Shown here: piece after piece, positions 37,332 to 46,900 of the stretch
Numbering within the stretch: position 1 is the stretch's first letter
Layout of the letters: the number at the start of each line of letters is the position of its first letter
From: a bacterium
GTDB taxonomy: Bacteria; Pseudomonadota; Gammaproteobacteria; UBA6186; Azoamicaceae
Reading direction: 5' to 3'
Length of the DNA stretch: 64,000 bases
Assembly: GCA_027364575.1 (NCBI GenBank)
Contig: DAHXPC010000010.1
Location: forward strand, 1 to 64,000
Translations under genes and position numbers: made by a program
The notes under the pieces: model-generated
What the model was told of the DNA's origin: nothing
What the model saw: the letters and a program-made list of their open reading frames with translations, nothing else
Databases searched by the model: none

Positions 37332-38963
37332 TTAATTAGAATTTTCCATGAGCCAAATTTTATTTAAATAATCTTCGCCAAACTTAGCCAGATATTGTGC
37401 ATAATTACCCTGAAAATCAGTTATGCCTTTTTCGGTTAATGCCAATACGCGCGTGGCAATATCTGAAACAAAATGTCTATCATGGCTGACAAATATTACG
37501 GTTCCTTCAAATTTTGTGAGCGCAGCTGCCATGGCCTCACGAGACTCAAGATCTAAATGGTTGGTCGGTTCATCTAATATAATGACGTTTGGATTTTGTA
37601 ACATCATATTTGCAAATAATAAACGAGCAGCTTCTCCTCCACTTAAATTCGGGACATGTTTATAAACATCATCTTGGGTAAATAAAACCTGTCCTAATGC
37701 TTTGCGAATATTTTCTCGTGTAGAATCACTCTCTCTTTCTTGAATTAACCAATCTAATATCGGTATGTTATCTTTTAAGGCTTCATGATGATCTTGGGCA
37801 AAATATGAAATGTGTGTTTCATAGCCCCACGCATATTCACCGACATCCGCCGTATGTTGTCCTAATAAAATTTTCAACAGGGTGGATTTACCAATACCAT
37901 TATGACCAATAATCGCCAACTTTTCCCCGCGATTAATGGAAAATGATACATTTTTTAAAACTGTTTTCTCGCCAAAACTTTTCGCCACGCCCTTTACGGT
38001 TAATGCATTTTTACCTGAAAGACGCTTTTGATTAAATATAAAATTCGGACTAACGCGAGAAGATTTTTTAATATCCGGCAGCTCTAAGCGATCGATCATT
38101 TTTTCTCTGGACATCGCTTGCTTTGAACGACTGGCACTGGCTTTAAAGCGTTCGACAAAAACTCGCATATGATCAATTTTATTTTGAATATACTGCTGCT
38201 CGCTTAATTTTTGCTCCACTCTAAGCTGCTTTTCTTTGACAAAGCGATCATAATTTCCGACATATTCTCGAACTTCACCATAATCAATGTCCAGTACATG
38301 CGTGGATAAATTATTTAAGAAGCCATAATCGTGAGAAATAAATAGCAGCACACCTTTAAATTGCGTTTTCAAATAATTTTCTAACCAGGCAATACTCATA
38401 ATATCTAAATGGTTGGTCGGCTCATCCAGTAATAAAATATCTGGCTGTTCAAAAAGTGCCTGAGCCAACAATGCCCTTAACTTAAAACCACCCGATAATT
38501 GACTTAAGGCTTTTAGATGATATCCCGGTTCAATTCCAAGCCCGACTAAAAGCGTTTGAATAAAGGTTTCTGCTGTATAGCCGTCTTGATGAAAAATAAT
38601 GTCTTCCAATTCACCGAGCCGCAAGCCGGCTTTGTCATCCAACAGTTCGGCGGCTAGTATTTGTTCCTTTTCTTGCAGTGCTTGCCAAAGTTTAGGTTTT
38701 CCCTGCAGCACAACTTCTAAAACGGTATTATTTTCATATTTAAACTGATCTTGCTTTAAAAACCCCAAGGTTGCCTGCTTAGCAACAATAATTTCCCCTA
38801 AACTGGGCGTATCGTCCCCTGCGAGTAAACGCATAAAAGTCGATTTTCCGGTGCCATTAGCACCCACCAAACTATAGCGATTGCCTTTGAGTAGGCTTAA
38901 ATTAACCTCATCAAAGAGTAATTTGGCACCGTAATGCATGGAAACTTGATTAATGGAAATCAT
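37332..38963 (-). CDS. ybiT: ABC-F family ATPase (YbiT type)
   Basis: A 543-residue soluble protein with two ABC ATPase domains and no membrane segment. The first domain has GANGTGKSTFMRLL and LSGGFKLRALLAQAL, DEPTNHLD; the second has GHNGIGKSTLLKIL, LSGGEAARLLFANMML and DEPTNHLDLES. The inter-domain linker (about 230-305) contains the charged ABC-F P-site tRNA-interaction region. The opening MISINQVSMHYGAKLLFDEV with the QDQF at the end of the first lobe indicates the YbiT subgroup. Members bind the ribosomal E site and adjust translation of difficult sequences. It stands alone on the minus strand upstream of the malic enzyme terminus. Confidence 0.9.
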   Translation of the reverse strand: MISINQVSMHYGAKLLFDEVNLSLLKGNRYSLVGANGTGKSTFMRLLAGDDTPSLGEIIVAKQATLGFLKQDQFKYENNTVLEVVLQGKPKLWQALQEKEQILAAELLDDKAGLRLGELEDIIFHQDGYTAETFIQTLLVGLGIEPGYHLKALSQLSGGFKLRALLAQALFEQPDILLLDEPTNHLDIMSIAWLENYLKTQFKGVLLFISHDYGFLNNLSTHVLDIDYGEVREYVGNYDRFVKEKQLRVEQKLSEQQYIQNKIDHMRVFVERFKASASRSKQAMSREKMIDRLELPDIKKSSRVSPNFIFNQKRLSGKNALTVKGVAKSFGEKTVLKNVSFSINRGEKLAIIGHNGIGKSTLLKILLGQHTADVGEYAWGYETHISYFAQDHHEALKDNIPILDWLIQERESDSTRENIRKALGQVLFTQDDVYKHVPNLSGGEAARLLFANMMLQNPNVIILDEPTNHLDLESREAMAAALTKFEGTVIFVSHDRHFVSDIATRVLALTEKGITDFQGNYAQYLAKFGEDYLNKIWLMENSN

Positions 38964-39088
38964 AGGGTAACCTGGGTTTGTCTGTTTTAATAAATTGGGT
39001 CATAGATAATAACAGATTTACGTATCAGCATCTATTGCCAATTGAGATATTTGGCTTAAAAAGTACAGCACACGTAATTGTTATTCAA

Positions 39089-40753
39089 CTACCTACCTTT
39101 TGGGTGCGGTCGAATTTCTCGATAATACGGTTCCCATACAATCGATTGCAGCGCCTCCAGGGTGGATAGTTTTGGATCGATTTGAGCTAAGCCTTCACGC
39201 TTGGCTTCCTCAATTAATGCCGTGGCAATCTTTATCGCAACTTCACGTGCCATGGTTAAAGGGGGTAACAAAGGCGCATCCATTTCTGTAGCTGCACATT
39301 GACTTAAAGCCTGACAGGCCACCCACAACATATTATCGGTTAATCGTTTGGCACGCGCCGCCATTAAACCCAAACCAATTCCAGGAAATGAAAAAGCATT
39401 ATTACATTGGGCAACATTTCCCTCAAATGGGCTGCCGGTTGCAATCAGGGCTTTATTATTTGTCCACGATAGGAGATCAGATGGAATAGCTTCTGATTGG
39501 GCATTTGGATTAGACAGGGGCAATATAATCGGCCTAGACGCATAAAAGGCCATTAAGCGCACAATATTTTCAGTAAAGGCGCCGCCCACGGCTGAACATC
39601 CGATTAAAATAGTAGGCCTGACTTCTTGAACCACTTGTTCTAAACCCTGTCCTTTGCCGTCTATCCGCGCAAAGCGACGTTGAAAAGGCAGCAAATCGTT
39701 CATATCGGTAGTCAATAATCCTGCCTTATCCACAAGCCACACTTGATTGATTGCCTCTGGTTCGGTGAGTCCTTGGCGCTTCAGGCTATCGACAAGTCGA
39801 TCGGCAATCCCTACCCCTGCCGTGCCGGCGCCAAAAATAACCACGCGTTGCTCACTGAGTTGGGTACGCATCCTAGCCATCGCAGTTAATATAGCAGCGA
39901 CGGCAACGACCGCGGTGCCTTGCATATCGTCATTAAAGGTACACAGATCATTTTGGTAGCGCTCTAATAAACGACGCGCATTATCTCGTCCAAAATCTTC
40001 CCAATGTAAAAATGTATTGGGCATGCGCCTTTGTATAGTGCGAACAAATTGTTCGATAAATTGATCATACGCTTGCCCGACAATTCGCCTATGTCGCCAC
40101 CCTAGATACAATGGATCGTCTAGCAACTGAGTATTATTCGTTCCTACATCCAAGACAATGGGTAAGGTATGATAGGGATTTATACCGGCACACATTGTAT
40201 AGAGCATTAATTTGGCAATGCAAATATCAATCCCTCCGACGCCTTGATCACCAATGCCCAATACCCGTTCTCCATCGGTTACCACAATAACCGATAGCTC
40301 TGGATGAGTTCGGTTTTCTAAAATTAATTCCATTTTATCCCTGTCAGGGTAACTAATATATATCCCTCTTGGCTGTCTAAATTGGTGGCTGAACGCTTGA
40401 ACGGCTCTCCCCACAACCGGGGTATAAATAATCGGCAGCGTTTCTACAATATGCGTGGTTACCAGTTTATAAAATAAAATTTCATTTTTATCATGCAAAT
40501 TATTCAAAAAAATGTGTTTTTGCAAATCATTTTTATATTGCGTAAATTGCTGGTAAGCTCTGGTTACCTGTTCCTCTAAAGTCTCAATTTTTGCCGGTAG
40601 TTTACCCAATAACCCTAGCTCACATCTTTCTTTATAAGTAAAAGCAGTTCCTTTATTGAGTAGATGAGTCGTGAGTAATTCCTTGCCCCGCATACGGGTT
40701 TCTATCCATTCCGTGCCCGTCAGGCTATCTCGGTGAGTTTCATATTGTAGCAT
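39089..40753 (-). CDS. maeA: NAD-dependent malic enzyme
   Basis: Converts malate to pyruvate and CO2 with reduction of NAD. 554 residues, near the E. coli MaeA length of 565. Signature segments are YIYTPVVGR-like (PIIYTPVVGRAVQAFSHQ), VVTDGERVLGIGDQG, the metal-binding EDFGRDNARRLLERY and CTFNDDMQGTAVVAVA, the NAD-binding VIFGAGTAGVGIADRL, and PIILPLSNPNAQSEA. All catalytic elements appear intact. It runs opposite to the neighbouring PhnA-like gene. Likely important for anaplerosis during growth on host amino acids, which is inference. Confidence 0.93.
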   Translation of the reverse strand: MLQYETHRDSLTGTEWIETRMRGKELLTTHLLNKGTAFTYKERCELGLLGKLPAKIETLEEQVTRAYQQFTQYKNDLQKHIFLNNLHDKNEILFYKLVTTHIVETLPIIYTPVVGRAVQAFSHQFRQPRGIYISYPDRDKMELILENRTHPELSVIVVTDGERVLGIGDQGVGGIDICIAKLMLYTMCAGINPYHTLPIVLDVGTNNTQLLDDPLYLGWRHRRIVGQAYDQFIEQFVRTIQRRMPNTFLHWEDFGRDNARRLLERYQNDLCTFNDDMQGTAVVAVAAILTAMARMRTQLSEQRVVIFGAGTAGVGIADRLVDSLKRQGLTEPEAINQVWLVDKAGLLTTDMNDLLPFQRRFARIDGKGQGLEQVVQEVRPTILIGCSAVGGAFTENIVRLMAFYASRPIILPLSNPNAQSEAIPSDLLSWTNNKALIATGSPFEGNVAQCNNAFSFPGIGLGLMAARAKRLTDNMLWVACQALSQCAATEMDAPLLPPLTMAREVAIKIATALIEEAKREGLAQIDPKLSTLEALQSIVWEPYYREIRPHPKGR

Positions 40754-41012
40754 TGCAGCCCTCCTTGACTTTACCCTGGCTTATCCTAGCCTTACGCTAT
40801 TCAAACACACTCTTATCGGGGTGGTAACCCCGTAATTTCGATCCCAATTATCAGTATAATGCAGGTAAGCTATCCATGTTTTGGTGCCTTTTCTTGCATA
40901 GCCTCCTACCCAAACAAAAACGTCCCGGCAGCCAATTAACTCATTTTTTGATTTTGCATTCTCCGTGACTATCGGATAGCATGACGTTTTATCCTAGATA
41001 AGGAATACCACT

Positions 41013-41237
41013 TTGGATACGCCCATAAAAGACAGTAATGGAACGATTCTGAATGACGGAGATAGCGTTCAACTGATTAAAGATTTAAAAGTTAAAGGCA
41101 CCTCCGATACTTTAAAAAGAGGAACGACGATAAAAAACATTCGTTTAACCGGGAATTCGGAAGAAGTTGAATGTCGTGTTGAAAAAATTAAAGGTTTAGT
41201 ATTAAAAACCTGCTTTTTGAAAAAAATTTCAACCTAA
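41013..41237 (+). CDS. PhnA/YjdM C-terminal domain protein
   Basis: 74 residues that match the C-terminal SH3-like domain of YjdM (PhnA): VKDSNG-like start PIKDSNGTILNDGDSVQLIK, then LKVKGTSDTLKRGT, IKNIRLTGN and GLVLKTCFLKK. The N-terminal zinc ribbon of full-length YjdM is absent. The start is TTG with AAGGAA about nine bases upstream; no ATG is available before the conserved block. Stand-alone versions of this domain exist in other bacteria. The name alkylphosphonate utilisation is historical; the function is not settled. Confidence 0.8.
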   Translation: MDTPIKDSNGTILNDGDSVQLIKDLKVKGTSDTLKRGTTIKNIRLTGNSEEVECRVEKIKGLVLKTCFLKKIST

Positions 41238-41290
41238 ATTTCTTCATCCCATATCAAGCTAAACATTGATTCAGAAAATCCATCGGTCGG

Positions 41291-43795
41291 CTATGACTTA
41301 AGCGTTAGGGGATCTGGTTTAGATCGATTCCAAGGATTATGCTGGCTTTTACTAAACCCAGGCTCAAAGATCTCTAGTGTATTGATTATATGGCTAGACA
41401 ACTCGCCTTGTGTTGCGCCATAGAGTGATTGTCCATTTAAGGAATGGTCCATTTTTAAAACATGTAACAAATAGCCTTGCATGGCTTTAGGATCAATCGC
41501 TTTCCTTTCTAAACACAGGTCAATTTCCCGAATGATTTGGTTTGCCAATTGTACTTTTGTCGTTCTATCCGTACCACCAAAAAAACGTCTCATGGTATTC
41601 ATTGCCGAAAGGTGGCGCGGGATATAGACGACTAAAGATTGCTTTAACATTTCTAGCGCCTTTTTTTGCGCATTAGACATGCCCACTACTAAAATATCAG
41701 GTTTATGCTTAACCGGATTGGTTTTCGTATCGTATAAATTGCGGGCCGGCGTAATGGTAGGCCGTGCTGGCACCGGCGCCTGAGAAGGCGTTAAAGGCGG
41801 CGCTTTTGGAACATCGGAAGCCGTTATCTGCACAGAGTGCGTTTCTTGCGTCTGTATTAACGGAGGTGCATTAGGCACCTCCGCAGAAACGCTGGGAACA
41901 GTAGCGGCTGGATTTCTTTCAGAGCGCAATGTATTTTCAGCGTGGATAACTTTTTCTACCTGAGGTTGTAATGCATTAAAGTTGCCTTCTATTCTTTTTA
42001 GGAAATGCATAGCATTTTCCATTAAGGACTGTATCGCACGAGCTTCAGTGGCTTTAATAATATGGGGCGTAGGGAGTATGTCTGGTTGAACAACTAGAAG
42101 CTCAGCCTGGCGCTTATTTTGTTTTTCTTTGGCAATAATTGCCTTTTCTGCCTCTATTTTCTCTTGTTGCAATCTATCCTGTTTTGCTTTTTTCTCTTCC
42201 AGCACCTTTAATGTTTGTTTATAAAAAGCCATCAGTTCATTTTTTTTGACATCGGGTAAACTTTCATAAAATTTCCTAACCACCGTATTTACTCTGATCC
42301 CTTGCAACTCATCCAGGGTAGGAATAATCTCGGCTTTTTTCTCTATCGATGCACCAGATACTATTCCCCCTCGCCGTTTTAACATCTGTTGCCGTAGCAA
42401 CTCATTGGCTGAAATAGGTGAATTTCCCTTTTTCTCTTCTCGAATTTTACTAACTTCACTGAATATTTGGGCTGCTAATGATTTTTCATTTTCCTTGCCT
42501 AATTTTTCAAAAATAGCACTATTCAAGTTATTATCTATATTTTTGCGTACCAATATCTTGCTGATTTCAGAAATAAACACCTCATCTGGATTGGCTCTTC
42601 CCTTAACTTTAGATTCCATCTCTGCCATCATCGAAGCCGCAGGTTTTTGCGAATTTGCAGCCATAAAGGTAGCAGCAGGTTTATCATCTAGCCGAGGTTT
42701 TTTTGCCGCTTGAGCAGGGGTAAGCTGAATCATCGATTTTGATTTGGAAGTTTTTAAAGAAGAATCTAGCGGCCGCCCCATAGGTGGTGCCATAGGTGGT
42801 GCCATAGGTGGTGCCATAGGTGGTGCCATAGGTGGTGCCATAGGTGGTGCATCCGGCACATTTTCTATAGAATTTTGCGCACTTTTGTTATCTACAATTG
42901 TCTTTGCTTTAGGTGCAGATTCCGCTTTTTTCTTTTCTTCATATTTAAGCGACAATTCTGAAATCTTTTTTTCTCTTTCTTGAAGCGTATTGATTAATGT
43001 CTGTTGTGCATTGACATGCTGCTGGTAAGTACCCACTAATTCAAGTGAATGCTCTGTGTTTAATTTTTGCAATTTTATTTTTAAAGTTTCAATCGATTTT
43101 TGTTGATTTGCCACCAGATCGCTTTGTAATTTTATATCTTTTTCTATGCTGCGTGGCACGGGATTTTCTTGCTGCTTACGCCCAAATATATTCCCAGCTT
43201 TTGGTGCAACAGAAGGCTCTATTAAGATTTTTAAATTATTTGTTTTAAGTTTTGTCCCAGCTTTAATGGCTGCCAATAAATCATTCCGCGAAGGTGCGGT
43301 TTTTTTTGAAACAGGCGCTAGCCCTATAGGCGGTGCTAAAGGTGGAACGGCATTCGGTACATTCCCAGCAGGTGAGCTCGATTTTTTAAGCGTTTTTCCG
43401 GCCTGAATTGAGGATAATAAATCTTGGCGCGAAAATATGGGTTTGGTGACAGGGATACTCACCATCGGAGGCGCCAGGGGCGGTGCTGTTGGTGCTGAAT
43501 TCAGGTTAGGTGCTATAGGTAGCGCTTCGGGTATAGAGATAGCCGGCTTCACCGCTATCTCTGCAGTATTCACGATATCGGATAAGGATTTCAATTTGCC
43601 ATCAATACTGGCTTTTAAATGTGCAATATCACGATCTTGATTCAGTATTTTCTCTTTCAAGTTATGGGTAACCGAAACCGATAATTGCTTTTCTTGTAAT
43701 TCTATTTCTTCGCGCAAAGCGGCTAATAATCGTTTTTGGTTCGCAACTTGTTGCTTAAGCTGCTGAATTTTTTCATTATTTTGGGAATTTGCCAT
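41291..43795 (-). CDS. WH2-motif and polyproline protein, candidate actin-nucleating effector
   Basis: 834 residues from the ATG at 43795 (a TTG at 43801 is also possible). N-terminal coiled coil about 1-75; proline-rich (TAPPLAPPM) about 98-112; WH2 motif SRQDLLSSIQAGKTLKK at about 122-138; second proline-rich (AVPPLAPPIG) about 149-158; second WH2 SRNDLLAAIKAGTKLKT at about 169-185. A coiled coil (about 215-290) follows, then six tandem APPM units (316-339), an NLS-like AAKKPRLDD (about 362-371), a long helical region with further coiled coil and proline-rich patches, and a C-terminal domain of about 120 residues. WH2 binds actin monomers through the LLxxIxxGxxLKK pattern, and polyproline recruits profilin-actin. 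Two WH2 motifs plus dimerising coiled coils are the layout of nucleators such as VopL/Sca2-type proteins. No acidic Arp2/3-binding tail was seen. Function is inference. Confidence 0.75.
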   Translation of the reverse strand: MANSQNNEKIQQLKQQVANQKRLLAALREEIELQEKQLSVSVTHNLKEKILNQDRDIAHLKASIDGKLKSLSDIVNTAEIAVKPAISIPEALPIAPNLNSAPTAPPLAPPMVSIPVTKPIFSRQDLLSSIQAGKTLKKSSSPAGNVPNAVPPLAPPIGLAPVSKKTAPSRNDLLAAIKAGTKLKTNNLKILIEPSVAPKAGNIFGRKQQENPVPRSIEKDIKLQSDLVANQQKSIETLKIKLQKLNTEHSLELVGTYQQHVNAQQTLINTLQEREKKISELSLKYEEKKKAESAPKAKTIVDNKSAQNSIENVPDAPPMAPPMAPPMAPPMAPPMAPPMGRPLDSSLKTSKSKSMIQLTPAQAAKKPRLDDKPAATFMAANSQKPAASMMAEMESKVKGRANPDEVFISEISKILVRKNIDNNLNSAIFEKLGKENEKSLAAQIFSEVSKIREEKKGNSPISANELLRQQMLKRRGGIVSGASIEKKAEIIPTLDELQGIRVNTVVRKFYESLPDVKKNELMAFYKQTLKVLEEKKAKQDRLQQEKIEAEKAIIAKEKQNKRQAELLVVQPDILPTPHIIKATEARAIQSLMENAMHFLKRIEGNFNALQPQVEKVIHAENTLRSERNPAATVPSVSAEVPNAPPLIQTQETHSVQITASDVPKAPPLTPSQAPVPARPTITPARNLYDTKTNPVKHKPDILVVGMSNAQKKALEMLKQSLVVYIPRHLSAMNTMRRFFGGTDRTTKVQLANQIIREIDLCLERKAIDPKAMQGYLLHVLKMDHSLNGQSLYGATQGELSSHIINTLEIFEPGFSKSQHNPWNRSKPDPLTLKS
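42779..42850 (-). repeat. Six perfect 12-base tandem repeats (APPM coding)
   Basis: The unit CCATAGGTGGTG (plus strand) occurs six times head to tail with no mismatch, encoding APPM in the WH2/polyproline protein. Because the unit is a multiple of three, gain or loss of copies would keep the frame. Confidence 0.95.
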
Positions 43796-43895
43796 AACCA
43801 ATCGCCCTTTTGTAAAAGTTATTTATATTTCATAATGGAAGTATAGGTAAAAATTACAAAAATGATGAATGGTTACCGTGTATATACAATAAAGT

Positions 43896-43984
43896 GGAGG
43901 GTTCAGATCTAGATTCAGCACTTAGTATTTTTCTATTACGAAATTCCAGATCCAGCCCACTATACAAAATCCAAATCTAACCCC
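43896..43984. repeat. Inverted GGGTTCAGATCTAGATT / GGGGTTAGATTTGG motifs in the gap between the WH2 and FG-GAP genes
   Basis: On the plus strand GTGGAGGGTTCAGATCTAGATT begins at 43896. On the minus strand GGGGTTAGATTTGG is at 43984-43971 and GTGGGCTGGATCTGG at 43960-43946. The pattern GGGKTYARATCTRG recurs in both directions and lies eight bases from the stop of the FG-GAP gene. It is related to, but more diverged from, the motif at 27646-27784. Confidence 0.45.
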
Positions 43985-43991
43985 TTCACTC

Positions 43992-46900
43992 TTAACGCAA
44001 AGCATCCCTTCCAGCCAAGCCTAATCCCGACATTTTGGGTGCCATAATACCTAAAGGGTTCACAGCAGAATCTGCCTTAGCAAACCTTGTATGGCGCGAC
44101 CCTACGATTGGCCCTAAAAATCCAGGAAGATTGCTCGTTGGTTCCACTGGGGCTCTCTGCGCGGTTAATTGCTCCATCAGTGTTTGTTGCGCTTTCATTT
44201 GTTCATGTTGTGCTTTCATCTGCTCTTGCATTTCAGCATTTTGTGCTTTCACAAGTGCAAGGTCTTCCTTTAATTCGCTAAAGTTTAATCCTTTCTCCAT
44301 TTGCATTTCTTGTAACTCCACCTCTGGCGCATAGCGACTGGGGCTAAGAGGTGCTGGTGTACTTGCATTATTGGCGACGGCAAGGGTAACGGCTGCTGCA
44401 ATGACTTCGGCTTTTGCTTCTATCTGTTCCGGCTTTACCTCGGGTCTACAAAAAGTAGCAATTTTAGCCATGGAATAGAATGGCCTATTTGGCACTGTGA
44501 ATTTTCGAGTTTGACGTGCAATTTCATTGATAAGCTGACTACGTTCAGACGGAGCCATATTTTTTAATTCCATACCCACACCCTTTGCCCTTAGCTTTTC
44601 AATAATCACTTCAACGGCTGCAATATAGTCTTTGGCATCGGCTAGGCTTTGATTTCCCATACAACCCGTTGTTTTAATCGATTCAAATACTCTAGTGGCA
44701 ATGGGACGAACCACATCTTTCAGATAGGTTGCTTGTTCTTTTTCAATATCACTTTTTCCACCTTCCAACGCTTTTTGCGTACGTTTTGAAGCCACATAGC
44801 CAATTCCTAATTTAGTCGCCAAAAAAAGTAGGCCAATCCCACCACTGACTGAAGCACCAATAATCGCATTCCGCACGGTGTTGTCCGCTGATGTGCTTGA
44901 GATACCTTGTACAACTGAATTCAAGCTGACGGTAGCAGCTTGCGGCCCAGCCGTTAAGCTTCCATCACTCACCCGAATATTATAAGCAGGTAACTCTGTG
45001 CCGTCTGAAATAAAAGCTATGTCGCCACTGAATATTTTTTGTTGAGCAAAAACAGAGATTGCTGTTCCTGAAATACCCGCTAATTCAAAATGCCCATTAA
45101 TGACATTGCTCGCTGTAAATACTAAATCTCCTAACGCAGTTTCTTTGTCACTCGCACTTAAATCTGAGCTTGATAAAATATTGAGATTTCCTGGCGTAAT
45201 GCTAAGTCTATTGTTAGTAAGGATTGGCGCACTGTTAAAGTTAATATGTGCCGCTACAGGCTGTGTTTGGCCATACCCATCACTTACCGACACCATATAT
45301 AAAGGCGCATCAGCACCCCCATCTGTTTTAAAAGCAATTTGGCCTTGTTCTATTGCCCCTTGCGTAAAATTATTAATGAATTGTGTTTGCGGCAGTTGTA
45401 TAAAGGCACCATGATTAACGTTACTAACCGTAAAAACCAAGTTGCTTATAGGATCATCCAAATCGCTTGCACTTAGATCTTCCGCGCTTAGGATCTTTGT
45501 TTGGTTTTGTCCTATTTGTAACGCATTATTGCTAAGAACAGGGGCAAGGTTAAAGTTTAGCTGACTGGATTGCGCTACGGTACTCATTTTCCCATCACTA
45601 ACAGAAACTGTATAGCTAGGCGTCAAGGTACTACCATCATCAATAAATCGAACCTTACCTTGCATCACTGCAGTCTCGGAAAAAGTACTAATAGGAACCC
45701 CGACATTATTTACCGATTCAAAGTGAGCGTGTTGCACATTGCCTACGGTAAAAGAAATGCTAGAAACCGGATCATCTGGATCAGTCGCATTTATCATATT
45801 CGCGTTTAAAATTAAACTTTGTCCTTGGCTGATACGCATCTGATTGACCGTTAATACAGGCGGTAAATTAAAACTAACCACTGCCATTTGAGGCGTAGTT
45901 GTAATGCGACCATCACTGACAGTAATGTTATAACTGGGTGAATTTTCGCTCCCGTCCTGAATAAACTGGATGTTGTTAATCAAAACTTGCCCTTGGGTAA
46001 AGGATGTAACAGGGATCCCAGGTTGACCAATCACTTCAAAATGTCCATATTGGACATTACTAAGCTCAAATAATAAAGCAAAGGGATTAATATCCTGAGA
46101 GGTAGCACTCAGCTGTTGATTCCCCAACAGCATGCTTTGACCTTGACTAATCGCTAGCTTATTGTTCACTAATATAGGCGTACGATCAAAACTAACAGCA
46201 ACCGGATATGATCCAACGGTCATTAAACCATTACTAATACTTACCTGATAGCTTGGCAACAGTGTGCTACCATCGTGTACAAATTCAATTAACCCGGATT
46301 GAATCTCGGCTTGTAAAAATTGTGTAATAGACACATTTTTCATATTCGTGTATTCAAAATGACCCGCATGAATATTGCTTATATTAAATAATAATTGAGT
46401 AGCATCATAATCAAGGTTAGTTGCTGCAAGAATAGAGGGATTTAATATGACCGTTTGACCTTGGTTAATAATCAATGCATTTGCAATTAATACAGGCGCA
46501 TATTTAAATTCTACAATGGCATCTTGTGCAATGGTGGTCATAATGCCATCGCTAACCATAATTTTATAGCTTGGCGGATTAGCCGTACCATCATGAATAA
46601 ATTGAATCGTCCCATTTTGGATCTCGCCTTGGGTAAAGGCAGTAATGGCTATCGATGGTGCATTCGTTTTCACAAAACGACCATGTTGCACATATTTTAC
46701 CAGGAACTTCAACGCGGAAGCTGAACCATAAGGTGTTGTGGCACTGAGCATATCTGAACTTAAGCTGATGGTTTGGCCTTGATTAAGCCTTAAATCATTA
46801 TTATCCAATAAGGGCGAGGCATCAAAATGAACCGTAGCACTTTCTGGCCCTACCGTAACGCCACCTCGACTAATGCTTACCTGATAGCTGGGTACCGCAA

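Noticed and set aside
42779..42850. Tandem repeats considered as a CRISPR array
   Set aside because: Units are 12 bases, without spacers, and lie in frame in a coding region.
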